Assembly (NCBI GenBank): GCA_037439465.1 | Contig: JBBIVX010000014.1 | Location: 1-64,000 of the forward strand | From: Parasulfuritortus sp037439465 | Lineage (GTDB): Bacteria; Pseudomonadota; Gammaproteobacteria; Burkholderiales; Thiobacillaceae | Length of the DNA: 64,000 nt | Reading direction: 5' to 3' | In this document: piece by piece, positions 7,003 to 16,046 of the stretch | Layout: each line of letters starts with the position of its first letter | How positions within the stretch are numbered: position 1 is the first letter of the stretch | Program-made: the position numbers and the translations under genes | Notes under the pieces: model-generated | What the model was told of the DNA's origin: nothing | Databases searched by the model: none | What the model saw: only the letters and a program-made list of their open reading frames with translations

Positions 7003-9500
7003 GCCTGCGCACCCTCGGCCGCTTGCTGTTGCTGCTGGCGCTGGCCGCCGGCATCCACTGGCTGTACCCGCGCCTGCCCCTCGACGGCCTGTGGCGCCAG
7101 GGCAGCGATGCCTACAAGATGCAACTGGTGAAGCAGGCCACCCCCGCCATCGTCTATGAAGTGCCGGAACGGGACTGGCTGGAATTCCCGCTCGACCCCG
7201 GCACCGCCCAGCTCAGGATCATCAGCAGCGCCACGGTGCGCGACCTCGCGCCGATAAAGCGGGCGATGCTCGCCGACCCGGCAAAACGCTGGACGTATGC
7301 CTTGCAGATCGAGGTGCTCGACCGCAATGGCCGGGTACTGTTGGCGCAGCCGTGGCATATGCGCACCAACCTCTCCCTGTTCAAGGACGCCCAGGGCCGC
7401 GAATTTACCCCCGCCTTTTATCTCAACAACGACCGCGTCCCCTTGCTCAGCGCCATCATCCGTCTCAATTTCGCCGGCCTGCCGCCGCCCGAGCGGCTGC
7501 GCCTGCGCCTGTTGCGCAAGGACGCGGACATACGCGATGTGGTGGCGCGCGTTTACCTCCCCGAAAAAATCCAGGCGCACAAGATCGGCTATCTGTGGCA
7601 GCGGCTGAGCGAGAAAACGCGGACGGCGCTGGCGGCCGGCAACGTCTATCCGAGCGAGCTGCTGACCGAGGAAGAAAAGCGCGCCCTCATGTTCAACTCC
7701 TGGCAGCCCATAGGCCCCAAGGATCGTCACGGCGAGTTGCGCCGCTGGGATTACTACGTGCTGCGCGACAACGAGGGCGAAATGATCGACAGCGCCATCC
7801 CCAGCGCCGGGCTGCGTTTTTCCGCCGGGCACTCGGGCATGGTGCCGCTGCCCGAGGAAGGCGGCCGCCTGCGTCTGCATTTCGAGCCCGGCCTCGCCCC
7901 CGTCCAGGGCGACATCCGCCTCATGTGGTATGGCAACACGGCCTTCCAGCGCCGGCAGTTCCGGCTGCATTTCGACGGCCGCCCCCTGGACCATCGTCTC
8001 GACCTCGGCGGCGGCCTGCTGGAAATCCTCGCCGATGCCGACCTCAGCGCGCGCCTCTATCTCATCGACAACAAGGGAAAGGAGACCGAGATCACCCCGG
8101 TGCCGCAATACCTGCGCACCTACAGGACCGACCTGGCGCGCCCCATCGAGTACGGCATCCTGCACGTCGCCGCCACCCCCACGCCGATCAAGGTCGATCT
8201 GCGCACCCTCACCCCGCCCGAGGACAGCTGGGCGGAGCGCTCCCCGCTACTCGACTATGCCTTGCTCGATCAGGCCGGGAAGGTGCTCAAACAAGGCCGC
8301 ATCGCCATCAGCAAAGCCGACAGCCGCTACGACAGCGTAGTCAACGACTACACCGGCGCGCGTTTGAGCGACCCCTCTACCTACTACTTCCTGCTGCCGG
8401 CCAACGTCGCCAGGCTGCGGCTCCAGGGCGCGTCGGAAGACGCGCCGGTTCTGGTCGCGGTGTCCAGCCGGCCACTCGACCTGCCGCACCGCTACCGCGC
8501 CCCCGAGGACCAGTTCGACTTCGACGCCCTGGGCAAGCGCGTCAGCGCCTGGTTCCCGCTCAAGCCGGAGAACCACGTGCAGTGGCTGGCCGACAACGCC
8601 AGCGTGCTGCTGACGGTGCAACCGCGCCCGCCCGAGGACAGACCCGAGCTGTTGAGCGGCCGCTATGCCTGGGAGGATTTCCATCCGCTCGGCGCCTGGA
8701 AGGGCCGCCTGTTGCTCACGCCGCAGGAGCCCGGCATGCCATTTCGCAGCGAGGCGCTGCCCGCCAGCTATCAGGAGATCATCCCCAGGCGCGACACCGC
8801 CATCTCCCTGCCATCCTACGAAGGCCTGCGCAGCCTGGCGCCCCGCCTGCTATGGGTGCGGCCGCAGGAGACGCCGGCGTCATTCAGCCTGTTCGTGGAC
8901 GGCCGCCCGCACCAACAGGGCCGTCTCGCCGGCCGCCATGGCGAAATACAGCTGCTGCCGCTGAGCGTCGGTCCGCACCGGCTGCGGCTGGTCAGCGAGG
9001 CGGGCGGCAAGTTCTTTCTCAACCACCTCGAACCGCGCTCGCCAGTCTATGTGCAGCGGCTCGCCAACCAACTGGAAAACGCGCTCGACTTCGTCGTCGC
9101 GCGCACCACTTCATGTGCCGAGACCCTCTCGGTGAGTCTCTTCCAGCCCAGCGAGCGGCGTGCCCGCAGCCGCCTCCGGGTCGAGGTGCGCGGCCCGGCG
9201 CCGGCCAGTCTCGCCCCCCTGCCCGCCTGGGTGTTCAGGCTCAGGGAATTCGATGTGCGTCCCGACAGCCGCGACGCCGTCACCGTATTTTCGGCGCAGG
9301 AGGCCCGCACCGATGCCGGACAATCTTTCTACCTGCCTTTCCCTGCGGGCGCGCCCAGGGGGCTGTACCGCATTACCATACGACTGCAAAGCGGGCCAGG
9401 CGGCCACGTCCTGCTGTCGCGCCTGACTCCAGGCGTCAAGCCGACAGAGCGGCTATTGCATGAAAACGATGTCGTCACTTATGAAAACGCACAAGACTGA
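6999..9500 (+). CDS. Membrane-anchored or secreted beta-rich protein of unknown function
   Basis: The product has 833 residues. A single hydrophobic N-terminal segment (LGRLLLLLALAAGIHWLYPR) acts as a signal or anchor, and the rest should be periplasmic. That part reads as alternating short strands (for example LRLHFEPGLAPVQGDIRLMW and FRLHFDGRPLDHRLDLGGGL), suggesting several beta-sandwich modules. Near the C-terminus, SFYLPFPAGAPRGLYRITIR resembles RFYLEIPSGEHRLRLRAS in the giant protein at 10353, hinting at a shared domain. I see no catalytic motif and do not recognise the family. It overlaps the PgsC-like gene by 4 bases and the next gene by up to 41, so it is almost certainly translationally coupled. 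A periplasmic scaffold or polymer-guiding role is plausible but unproven. Confidence 0.72.
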   Translation: MSLRTLGRLLLLLALAAGIHWLYPRLPLDGLWRQGSDAYKMQLVKQATPAIVYEVPERDWLEFPLDPGTAQLRIISSATVRDLAPIKRAMLADPAKRWTYALQIEVLDRNGRVLLAQPWHMRTNLSLFKDAQGREFTPAFYLNNDRVPLLSAIIRLNFAGLPPPERLRLRLLRKDADIRDVVARVYLPEKIQAHKIGYLWQRLSEKTRTALAAGNVYPSELLTEEEKRALMFNSWQPIGPKDRHGELRRWDYYVLRDNEGEMIDSAIPSAGLRFSAGHSGMVPLPEEGGRLRLHFEPGLAPVQGDIRLMWYGNTAFQRRQFRLHFDGRPLDHRLDLGGGLLEILADADLSARLYLIDNKGKETEITPVPQYLRTYRTDLARPIEYGILHVAATPTPIKVDLRTLTPPEDSWAERSPLLDYALLDQAGKVLKQGRIAISKADSRYDSVVNDYTGARLSDPSTYYFLLPANVARLRLQGASEDAPVLVAVSSRPLDLPHRYRAPEDQFDFDALGKRVSAWFPLKPENHVQWLADNASVLLTVQPRPPEDRPELLSGRYAWEDFHPLGAWKGRLLLTPQEPGMPFRSEALPASYQEIIPRRDTAISLPSYEGLRSLAPRLLWVRPQETPASFSLFVDGRPHQQGRLAGRHGEIQLLPLSVGPHRLRLVSEAGGKFFLNHLEPRSPVYVQRLANQLENALDFVVARTTSCAETLSVSLFQPSERRARSRLRVEVRGPAPASLAPLPAWVFRLREFDVRPDSRDAVTVFSAQEARTDAGQSFYLPFPAGAPRGLYRITIRLQSGPGGHVLLSRLTPGVKPTERLLHENDVVTYENAQD

Positions 9501-10353
9501 ACTCATGGCGGCGCTGGTGATGGCCGCCCTGGCGCCGACGGTCCAGGCCGACTGGGTGCAGCAACTGGCGGCGGCCAGCAGCGAACGGCATTTCGTACAG
9601 CCCGCCACGGCCGACGTGAAACGGGCGCAGGCGCTCTTTCTGCGGCTCATGCAGGGCGAGCGGGGGGAGGCGCTCGCCAGGGCCTGGTCCGAACTCGGTT
9701 TCGATCTCGGCAGCGACCCCACGGAAGGACTGACCCTGCTGCGTGAACAGCCCGGCGCACGTCGTGGCCGCGGCTTCTTCGTCTTCCGCCAGGGCTCAGC
9801 CGACGCCTTGCAGATACCGCACGCCTTCAAGGACGCCATGACCGGCCAGATTGGCGTCGCCCTCTTCCGGCAGGGCCGATTCGGCGCCGCCGCCTGGAAT
9901 ACGGTGCCGCGTGATTTCGTCGCGGACGGCCGGCGCGTCGATGCCGATATGGCGCATCTTGACGACAGCTACTTCACCGCCTTCGCCCGTGCCAGCGCGC
10001 AACGTCACCCGCAAGGCCGAATCTATCAGCTGCACGGGTTCGAGCAGGAAAACCGCCGCAGCGGCGCAGCCAGAAAAGCCGCCGTCATCCTCAGCGACGG
10101 CAGCCGCACGCCCGCGGCCACGCTGCGCCGGCTCGCCGACTGTATCGCCGCCGGCACACGGGCCAGCGTCCTCACCTATCCCGAGGATGTCCGGGAATTG
10201 GGGGCCACCGCCAACACAGTGGCCGCCGCGCTGCGGCGGGAGGGTTTCGCCGGCTTCGTGCACATCGAGATGAGCCGTCAGTTCCGCACCGATCTAGCGC
10301 AAAGCCCGGCGCGGCTACGGACGCTGCTGAGCTGCCTGGAGGGCGGGGTTTGA
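9460..10353 (+). CDS. Secreted hydrolase-like protein, possible poly-gamma-glutamate hydrolase relative
   Basis: The product has 297 residues with an N-terminal signal peptide (TELMAALVMAALAPTVQA). Internal ATGs at 9469 and 9481 are alternative starts, and 9481 gives the cleanest signal peptide. Conserved-looking motifs are LQIPHAFKDAMTGQIG (about 111), a NTVPRD segment (about 147), DMAHLDDSYF (about 165), IYQLHGFEQE (about 189) and FVHIEMSRQFR (about 267). The order His, then HG, then Glu with a nearby Arg recalls zinc-dependent amidohydrolase/carboxypeptidase-like folds such as phage PGA hydrolase PghP and N-formylglutamate amidohydrolase. That comparison is from memory and untested. Two degenerate relatives are fused to the PgsC-like protein. 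The stop overlaps the next start (TGATG). A likely role is trimming or releasing the polymer in the periplasm. The gene call is firm; the function is inferred. Confidence 0.68.
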   Translation: MKTMSSLMKTHKTELMAALVMAALAPTVQADWVQQLAAASSERHFVQPATADVKRAQALFLRLMQGERGEALARAWSELGFDLGSDPTEGLTLLREQPGARRGRGFFVFRQGSADALQIPHAFKDAMTGQIGVALFRQGRFGAAAWNTVPRDFVADGRRVDADMAHLDDSYFTAFARASAQRHPQGRIYQLHGFEQENRRSGAARKAAVILSDGSRTPAATLRRLADCIAAGTRASVLTYPEDVRELGATANTVAAALRREGFAGFVHIEMSRQFRTDLAQSPARLRTLLSCLEGGV

Positions 10354-13300
10354 TGCTGTTGCGCCGGCCGCGTCTGCTCGCCCTGCTGTTGCTGGGCTGG
10401 TCCTGTCTCGCCCAGGGCGAGTTGGATGAAGTCCAGTCGCGTCTGCTGGCGCCCTACGCCCTGCCGCTGCGCTGGGACAACATCGAGGCGGCGCCGGCCT
10501 GGCTCCGTGGCATCCAGCCGGCCTACCGCAAGGACAAGGGCTACCACACCATCCGGCTGGCCGAGGGCGAGTGGACCGAGGTTCACGTCGCCGCCGGCGA
10601 GCAATTGCGCCTCACTGCCGTCGCAGGCACGCTCGCCCAGTCCGACCTGCGCCTCATGGTGGCCAATGGCAGCGGCCTCTATGTCGAGACGAGCCCGCAG
10701 CCGAGCGACGATGGCCGCCACTGGATCATCGGGGCCGGGGCCACATCCGCGTCGGTATATCGCCTGGAGCGCATCGGCCAAGGCCGTGGGCCGCTGGAAA
10801 TCGCCCTGTTCGCCTCCCGGCACATCCCCTTGGGCGAGCTGGCGCCGTATCGGCGGGTGCTGCCCCTGCCCGGCCAGGCCGTCTCGCTGCGCGCTGCCAC
10901 AGCCGCCGCCGCGCAAACGTATTGGCGGCTGGAAAGCGATCAGCCGGTTGCCCTCAAGGTGACCGGCCCGCGCCGCCTGGCGCTGGACAGCCGGATGCTT
11001 TATCCCGCCAGCGAAAGCGGCCTGCTGCAGTCGTGGCGGGTGCAATGCTGGCTGGACGACAGGCCGCTGCACACCGCCGAGATGGAGAGCAACGTCGAAT
11101 CCATGCAGGAGGTAGTCGTCGATCGGGCGAGCACGGTGGTCAGCCGCGCCGAGCGTTTTTATCTGGAGATACCGTCTGGCGAGCACCGCTTGCGGCTGCG
11201 CGCTTCCGCGCCCTTGCTGGCGCGGCTGCTGGCGCAGGAGTCCACCGATTATCTCTTTCCGGCACTCAACCAGCCGCGCCTCACGGCCGAGGCGGCACGC
11301 GCCGACCTCGACCCGGATGAGGCCGGCCGCAGCAGTTGGCAACGCGGCACGCGCGAGATCGAGGCGGCCGCCATGGCCACCGCCAACGTCAGCGCCGTCG
11401 AGCACGCCGCCCTGCGTCTGGCCATGGATACCCGCTGGCGCGAGGGCGGCAGCGTCGGCGCCGCGCTGTTGGCACAGGCGGCCCTGGCACGGCCGGAGGA
11501 TCAGACGCTAGCGGCCCGTGCCCGCCATTTCAGCGGCGCCCATACCTTCTTCCGCGATCTGCTACCCGCGGACAAGACAGAGCCCGCCGCCATGGCCTAT
11601 CGCTGGTTCCGCCTGCCGCACCTGCTGGACCCCGGCCAGGAGGCGCCTAATCTGGTGGTGGCGGCGCAGCACCGGGAGGCGCTGCTCGACCGACTGGGCA
11701 GCGGTTATTTCATCGCCCTGCCGCCCCGCCGTCCGGCCAGGCCAGCCGCCATCCTGCCGCCTCCAACCGCGCCCATCGCCGCCCTGGAAAGCGTGCGCGA
11801 GGTCATCCAGTTCGAGCCTTATTCCGCCCGCCTCACCCAGGCGGCGCGAGCCCGTCTGCAGGCGCTCGCCCAACGCCAGCAGCCACTGGCAGGCGGGCGG
11901 CTGGAGATTCGCGGTTACACCGCCAGCGACAAGGTCTCGGCCTACAACCAACGGCTTTCGCAACGGCGCGCCACGGTTGTCGCCGAGGCGCTCGCCGCAT
12001 TCGGTCTCAAGGCCACGGTGGTCAAGGCGGCGGGACGCGGCAACGCCGACCCGGTGGCCGACAATGCCAGCCGCAGCGGCCGGCAGCAAAACCGGCGCGT
12101 CGAGCTTACCTGGCAGCCGCCCGCGGTCAGCCCGCCGCCGCCTGTCACGGCTCCGGCGCCACGAGCCGACAGCGCCCGCTACCTGCTACCGCCGGCCTAT
12201 GCCCCACGCACACTGCGCCTGCTTGCCTACGGCGCGGACGAGGCCGAATTCTTGCTGCAAGTCGATCAGCAAGCGCCCCGCCGCTTGCGTTTCGCGCCGC
12301 GCGACCGGCTGCCGGATGTGGCCTTCGCCCCCACCCCCGGCGAGGGCGGCCTGCTCTTGCAACGGCTCGGCGGTGATGGGCATGGCGATGGCAGCCTGAG
12401 TCCCGTTTTTGGCCGCCACCGGGTGGCGGCGGCCATGGTCGCCGCCGCCAGCGTCGAGCTGATCTTGCCCGCCGCCAGCCACGAGATTCGCCTGTGGCGG
12501 GCCGCTGCCTCGGCTGGCGGAGTGCGCGTGGCCGTGCAATATCAGGCCGCCGCCGCCTTCCAATTGAGCGAGCGCGAGTTTCTCAGCCTCTTCGATCTCG
12601 ACCAGGATAGCGGTCTGCCGCTGCGGCTGGCGCTGCGCGCCGGCTGGCAGGAGACGGACGGCGCCGGCCCGGAACGGCTCGCCAGCCAGTGGCGGCCGCT
12701 GGCGCGGTGGCTGCTGGCGGAATTGCGTCAGGCGGCTGGCGGTGTGCGCGCGCCGACCGCCGCCGAGCGCACATCGCCGGCGGCCGGCGACGCCGCGCAG
12801 CGGGCGCGCGCGGCAGCGGCGCAGGGTCAGTGGCTGCTGGCGCTGGAAGAGTGGGGCCGCGTCTGGTTCGCGCGCAGTCGCCAAGCCGAGCGCGACGCGG
12901 CCGAGTGGGGGCGTATCGACGCCCTCGGCCAGTTGGGCGAGGACTTCATGTATGAACAACTGCTCAAACAGATACTGCTGTTCGACCCTGACCCGGAGAA
13001 GCGCGGCCACGCCCTCGACAGGCTGGAAAAACACTTTGCCCAGGCCAGCGACGAGGAGGCGCGGCTGCGTCTCTATGCCATTGCCGTGCAGCGGCAGCCG
13101 GACGCCCTGGTCTACTGGCGCAAGCTCACGCAGGCGCTGCTGCAGCAAGGCGAATTCCGTCTCGCCCTGCTGGCCGGCCTGGCCCTGCCGCCGCGGCAGC
13201 GCCCCATCGAGGCGCTGCTCGAAGCGAGCTGGCGCCTACGCTGGTGGCAGACCTTCGACCGCCTGCGTGTCGATCTCGAAGACGCCGAACGCCGCGCCTT

Positions 13301-16046
13301 CTGGCAAGGGATGCGGGCCATCGCCGCCGATGAGTTCGAGACGGCGCGGCGGCATTGGCGTGCCGCCGGCAACGATGGACGCGTCTACGCCGATCATCTC
13401 GCCCGCGCACTGGCCTTGCGCCAGGCGATGGAACGCGCCCCCCGCCTCGGCGCCGAAACCCGCGAACGCTGGGCCGAATGGCAAAGTCAAGCGCCCGGCC
13501 CGCACCGCTGGCGTGACGCGCCCGAATACGTCAGCGATTTCGCCGGCGCCCTGTCCGGTTACGCCATCGACCGCGACCTGCATTTCTCTCTCTACAAGGC
13601 CAGCGCGGAACGGCCGCTGCGCCTGACCGTGACCGGCCCCGCCCGGCTGCGCCTGGAGGCGCGGCCCATACACGCCTCGGCCACTGGCGGGAACCTGGAG
13701 GGCTGGCTCACGGCCCGGTCGGCGCAGGGGCTATGGGTGGCCCCCATCATCGCCAACCAGGCCAACACCGCACTGCAACTGGCCGACGGCACCTGGGTCG
13801 GGCGCAAGGTCGCGCTGGATATCCCGGTGGCGGCCGGCCGGCAGTCCATCGAGGTTGCCGCCGGCGCGCTGGCGATCGCCGTGCGCGTCTATGTCGAGCA
13901 GCCGGCCCTGCCCCTGGGCGCGCTGCCAGCGCCGCCCTGGCTGGAAGCCGACGATCGCCAGGCCGAACGGCTGAGCTTCGAACCCGTCGAGTCGACCTGG
14001 CTGCGCCCTTGCGAAGGCTGCCTGATCGTCCCGGACGGCGATCCGCAGCAACCCTCGCGGCGATACCGCCGGGTGATTTCGCCATCGCCGCCGCCGGCGC
14101 CTCTAGCCGAGGCCCCGGTCGCCGAGCATGAGGCCCGGCTGCTGGCGGAGGGCGATTTCGACCGGCTGCTCGCCGGGCTGCCGCTGACCCCAGCCCCGCC
14201 CGGCGAGGTGCTCAAACGCCTGATCTGGCTGCTGTGGATCGCCGAGACCTCGCCGCCTCATGGCGAGCGGGCACTCGCCGCCGGTCAGGCCCTGGCCGCC
14301 GCCAACCCCGGCGTTGCCGGCCTGGCGCGCCTAAACGATCGGCTGACGCGCAACAGCGGCTGGAGCGCCCAGGAGATCGCGCAGGAAAGCGCCGGCACGC
14401 GCCTGCTGCCGGTCGCCGGCTGGCAGCCGGAAAGCCCGTCTGCGCGCCTGCAGAAGGCGCTGTTGCCGCCGCTGGCGGACGACGAACAGGTCATCGGCGG
14501 TCATACCCGCCTGCTGCTTTCACTGCGCCACGGCAAAAAGGGCTGGATCGATTTCGCGCTGAGGCCGGAGGATCTCGGCGGTCTGCCGCCGCAAGCCATG
14601 CAGGTCGCCGTGCAGCGTGACGGTGAGGCGCCGCGCTTCATCACCCTGGCGCCTGATGATGACTGGCAGACGCATCGCCTGGACATGCCGGCAGGTCATC
14701 ATGCCTTGCGTTTCTGGCTGCCGAGCCCGGTGGCCAACCAGCTGCTGCGCCTGCGGCTGCGTGAGCGCCGCGGCCAGGCCATCGTCCAACAATTCGAGCG
14801 GCCGTACCAGATCGCCACCGCCGCACAGCCGCTGCGCGCCCTGCTGCCGGGGCCGGCCTGGCTGCGCGTGGACGAGTGGCGCGCCGGCCAGACACACAGC
14901 CGCTACCAGCTTTTGTCCGGGCCCTGGCAGACCGTCACCTTGATGCCCGCCGCCGGTCAGCGCGAAGCGCTGTTCCGCCTGCACCTGCGTAGCACGGCGC
15001 CAGCCCGGCCGGTGGTGCCGCCGCGTCCCCTCGTCAGCGCAACGCTGGCCGTGCCGCCCCCACCGCTCCGTCTCGACGCCCAGGTCGTGCCCGCCAGCAT
15101 GCATCTGGCCGATGCCTTTGCCTTGGGCGGCCAGGAAGACGGCACCTGGACGGTGGCGGCCGGCGCGCATTCCCGCTATGACGCCGACAGCGATGCCGCG
15201 GAAAAATACATCGAGGGCACGCTCACACATCGCTACTACGACCCGGCACGGCGGACCTATTTCACCACGCAGGGCCTGCTGCGCCTGCGTGCGGCCGGCG
15301 ACCCGACACTGGGACTGACGGTGCGCGCCGACCGGCACCTCGCCCACTGGCCGCTCGACGCCTTCGCCGAGGGCAGCGTCCATGCCCAGACCCTGCCCTT
15401 CGTCGGCAACGACTGGTCCGCCCATCTCAAGGCCGGCCTCAGCCAGCACCGCGACATCGACCCCATGACCTGGCATACGCCCTGGCTGACGGCCTATGCG
15501 CGCCAAACGGGGGCCGGCGACGCGCTCAGCCCCGAAAGGGTGGACCAGGACATCCACACCCGCTACCAGGCGCAGCACCGCTTCGGTTACGAGATCGGTG
15601 ACCGCCTGAGCTACCGCCCGTGGCTGGACAGCCTGTTGCAGACCGGCCTCGGTGTCACCAGCAACCAGAATCTGGTGACGCCCGACAAGGCGCGCCTGAC
15701 GGTGCGGTGGCAACAGTTGCTGGGCCGCTGGCAGGCCGATGCGCACGCCGCCTGGACACATTATTTCGACGATGCCGACCGCGTCAGCGCCCTCGACCGG
15801 CGCGAGCTCGGCCTGCGCCTCGCCTGGGAAGGCTGGCGGCCCAACCAGGATCGCCTGGAGCTTCTCTTCGATCTCACCCATCACTTCGACGCCGGCTTCA
15901 CCTCGGGCTGGCTCGGCCTGAGCTGGCATCTGGAACACGGCCGCGGCTACCGCGACTGGCCACCCGGCACGGTCGATTTCCGCGATCTCAGACAACGCAA
16001 TCTGCCCGATCGCCCCAACAACCGCATCGAGGCCGGCGAGCCATGA
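10353..16046 (+). CDS. Giant secreted envelope protein: beta modules, OmpA domain, helical repeats, barrel-like C-terminus
   Basis: The product has 1897 residues. The start is the ATG after GGAGGG, overlapping the upstream stop by one base. It has a signal peptide (LLALLLLGWSCLAQG). An OmpA-like peptidoglycan-binding domain lies at about 482-585 (VIQFEPYSARLTQAARARL, NQRLSQRRATVVAEAL, GRQQNRRVEL). A helical TPR-like region covers about 810-1040. The C-terminal 300 residues alternate aromatic and polar residues as in a transmembrane beta-barrel. A beta module recurs three times (about 188-300, 1076-1180, 1486-1545), each with a PLxLxVTGPxRLxLxxR-like core. Helical repeats before a barrel resemble the plan of exopolysaccharide exporters PgaA and BcsC. 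With PgsB/PgsC-like genes on both sides, an outer-membrane export channel or cell-wall-anchored guide is my inference. I found no single family match. Confidence 0.74.
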   Translation: MLLRRPRLLALLLLGWSCLAQGELDEVQSRLLAPYALPLRWDNIEAAPAWLRGIQPAYRKDKGYHTIRLAEGEWTEVHVAAGEQLRLTAVAGTLAQSDLRLMVANGSGLYVETSPQPSDDGRHWIIGAGATSASVYRLERIGQGRGPLEIALFASRHIPLGELAPYRRVLPLPGQAVSLRAATAAAAQTYWRLESDQPVALKVTGPRRLALDSRMLYPASESGLLQSWRVQCWLDDRPLHTAEMESNVESMQEVVVDRASTVVSRAERFYLEIPSGEHRLRLRASAPLLARLLAQESTDYLFPALNQPRLTAEAARADLDPDEAGRSSWQRGTREIEAAAMATANVSAVEHAALRLAMDTRWREGGSVGAALLAQAALARPEDQTLAARARHFSGAHTFFRDLLPADKTEPAAMAYRWFRLPHLLDPGQEAPNLVVAAQHREALLDRLGSGYFIALPPRRPARPAAILPPPTAPIAALESVREVIQFEPYSARLTQAARARLQALAQRQQPLAGGRLEIRGYTASDKVSAYNQRLSQRRATVVAEALAAFGLKATVVKAAGRGNADPVADNASRSGRQQNRRVELTWQPPAVSPPPPVTAPAPRADSARYLLPPAYAPRTLRLLAYGADEAEFLLQVDQQAPRRLRFAPRDRLPDVAFAPTPGEGGLLLQRLGGDGHGDGSLSPVFGRHRVAAAMVAAASVELILPAASHEIRLWRAAASAGGVRVAVQYQAAAAFQLSEREFLSLFDLDQDSGLPLRLALRAGWQETDGAGPERLASQWRPLARWLLAELRQAAGGVRAPTAAERTSPAAGDAAQRARAAAAQGQWLLALEEWGRVWFARSRQAERDAAEWGRIDALGQLGEDFMYEQLLKQILLFDPDPEKRGHALDRLEKHFAQASDEEARLRLYAIAVQRQPDALVYWRKLTQALLQQGEFRLALLAGLALPPRQRPIEALLEASWRLRWWQTFDRLRVDLEDAERRAFWQGMRAIAADEFETARRHWRAAGNDGRVYADHLARALALRQAMERAPRLGAETRERWAEWQSQAPGPHRWRDAPEYVSDFAGALSGYAIDRDLHFSLYKASAERPLRLTVTGPARLRLEARPIHASATGGNLEGWLTARSAQGLWVAPIIANQANTALQLADGTWVGRKVALDIPVAAGRQSIEVAAGALAIAVRVYVEQPALPLGALPAPPWLEADDRQAERLSFEPVESTWLRPCEGCLIVPDGDPQQPSRRYRRVISPSPPPAPLAEAPVAEHEARLLAEGDFDRLLAGLPLTPAPPGEVLKRLIWLLWIAETSPPHGERALAAGQALAAANPGVAGLARLNDRLTRNSGWSAQEIAQESAGTRLLPVAGWQPESPSARLQKALLPPLADDEQVIGGHTRLLLSLRHGKKGWIDFALRPEDLGGLPPQAMQVAVQRDGEAPRFITLAPDDDWQTHRLDMPAGHHALRFWLPSPVANQLLRLRLRERRGQAIVQQFERPYQIATAAQPLRALLPGPAWLRVDEWRAGQTHSRYQLLSGPWQTVTLMPAAGQREALFRLHLRSTAPARPVVPPRPLVSATLAVPPPPLRLDAQVVPASMHLADAFALGGQEDGTWTVAAGAHSRYDADSDAAEKYIEGTLTHRYYDPARRTYFTTQGLLRLRAAGDPTLGLTVRADRHLAHWPLDAFAEGSVHAQTLPFVGNDWSAHLKAGLSQHRDIDPMTWHTPWLTAYARQTGAGDALSPERVDQDIHTRYQAQHRFGYEIGDRLSYRPWLDSLLQTGLGVTSNQNLVTPDKARLTVRWQQLLGRWQADAHAAWTHYFDDADRVSALDRRELGLRLAWEGWRPNQDRLELLFDLTHHFDAGFTSGWLGLSWHLEHGRGYRDWPPGTVDFRDLRQRNLPDRPNNRIEAGEP

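Noticed and set aside
7352..9463. 703-codon plus-strand frame inside the 6999 gene
   Set aside because: It is a shifted frame of the 833-residue gene with Arg/Pro/Ala-rich composition and no start signal. The signal-anchored frame fits the operon overlaps.
15620..16042. In-frame upstream extension of the PgsB-like gene
   Set aside because: The extra 141 codons lie inside the preceding gene and are Arg/Pro-rich. The ATG at 16043 forms a standard ATGA overlap.
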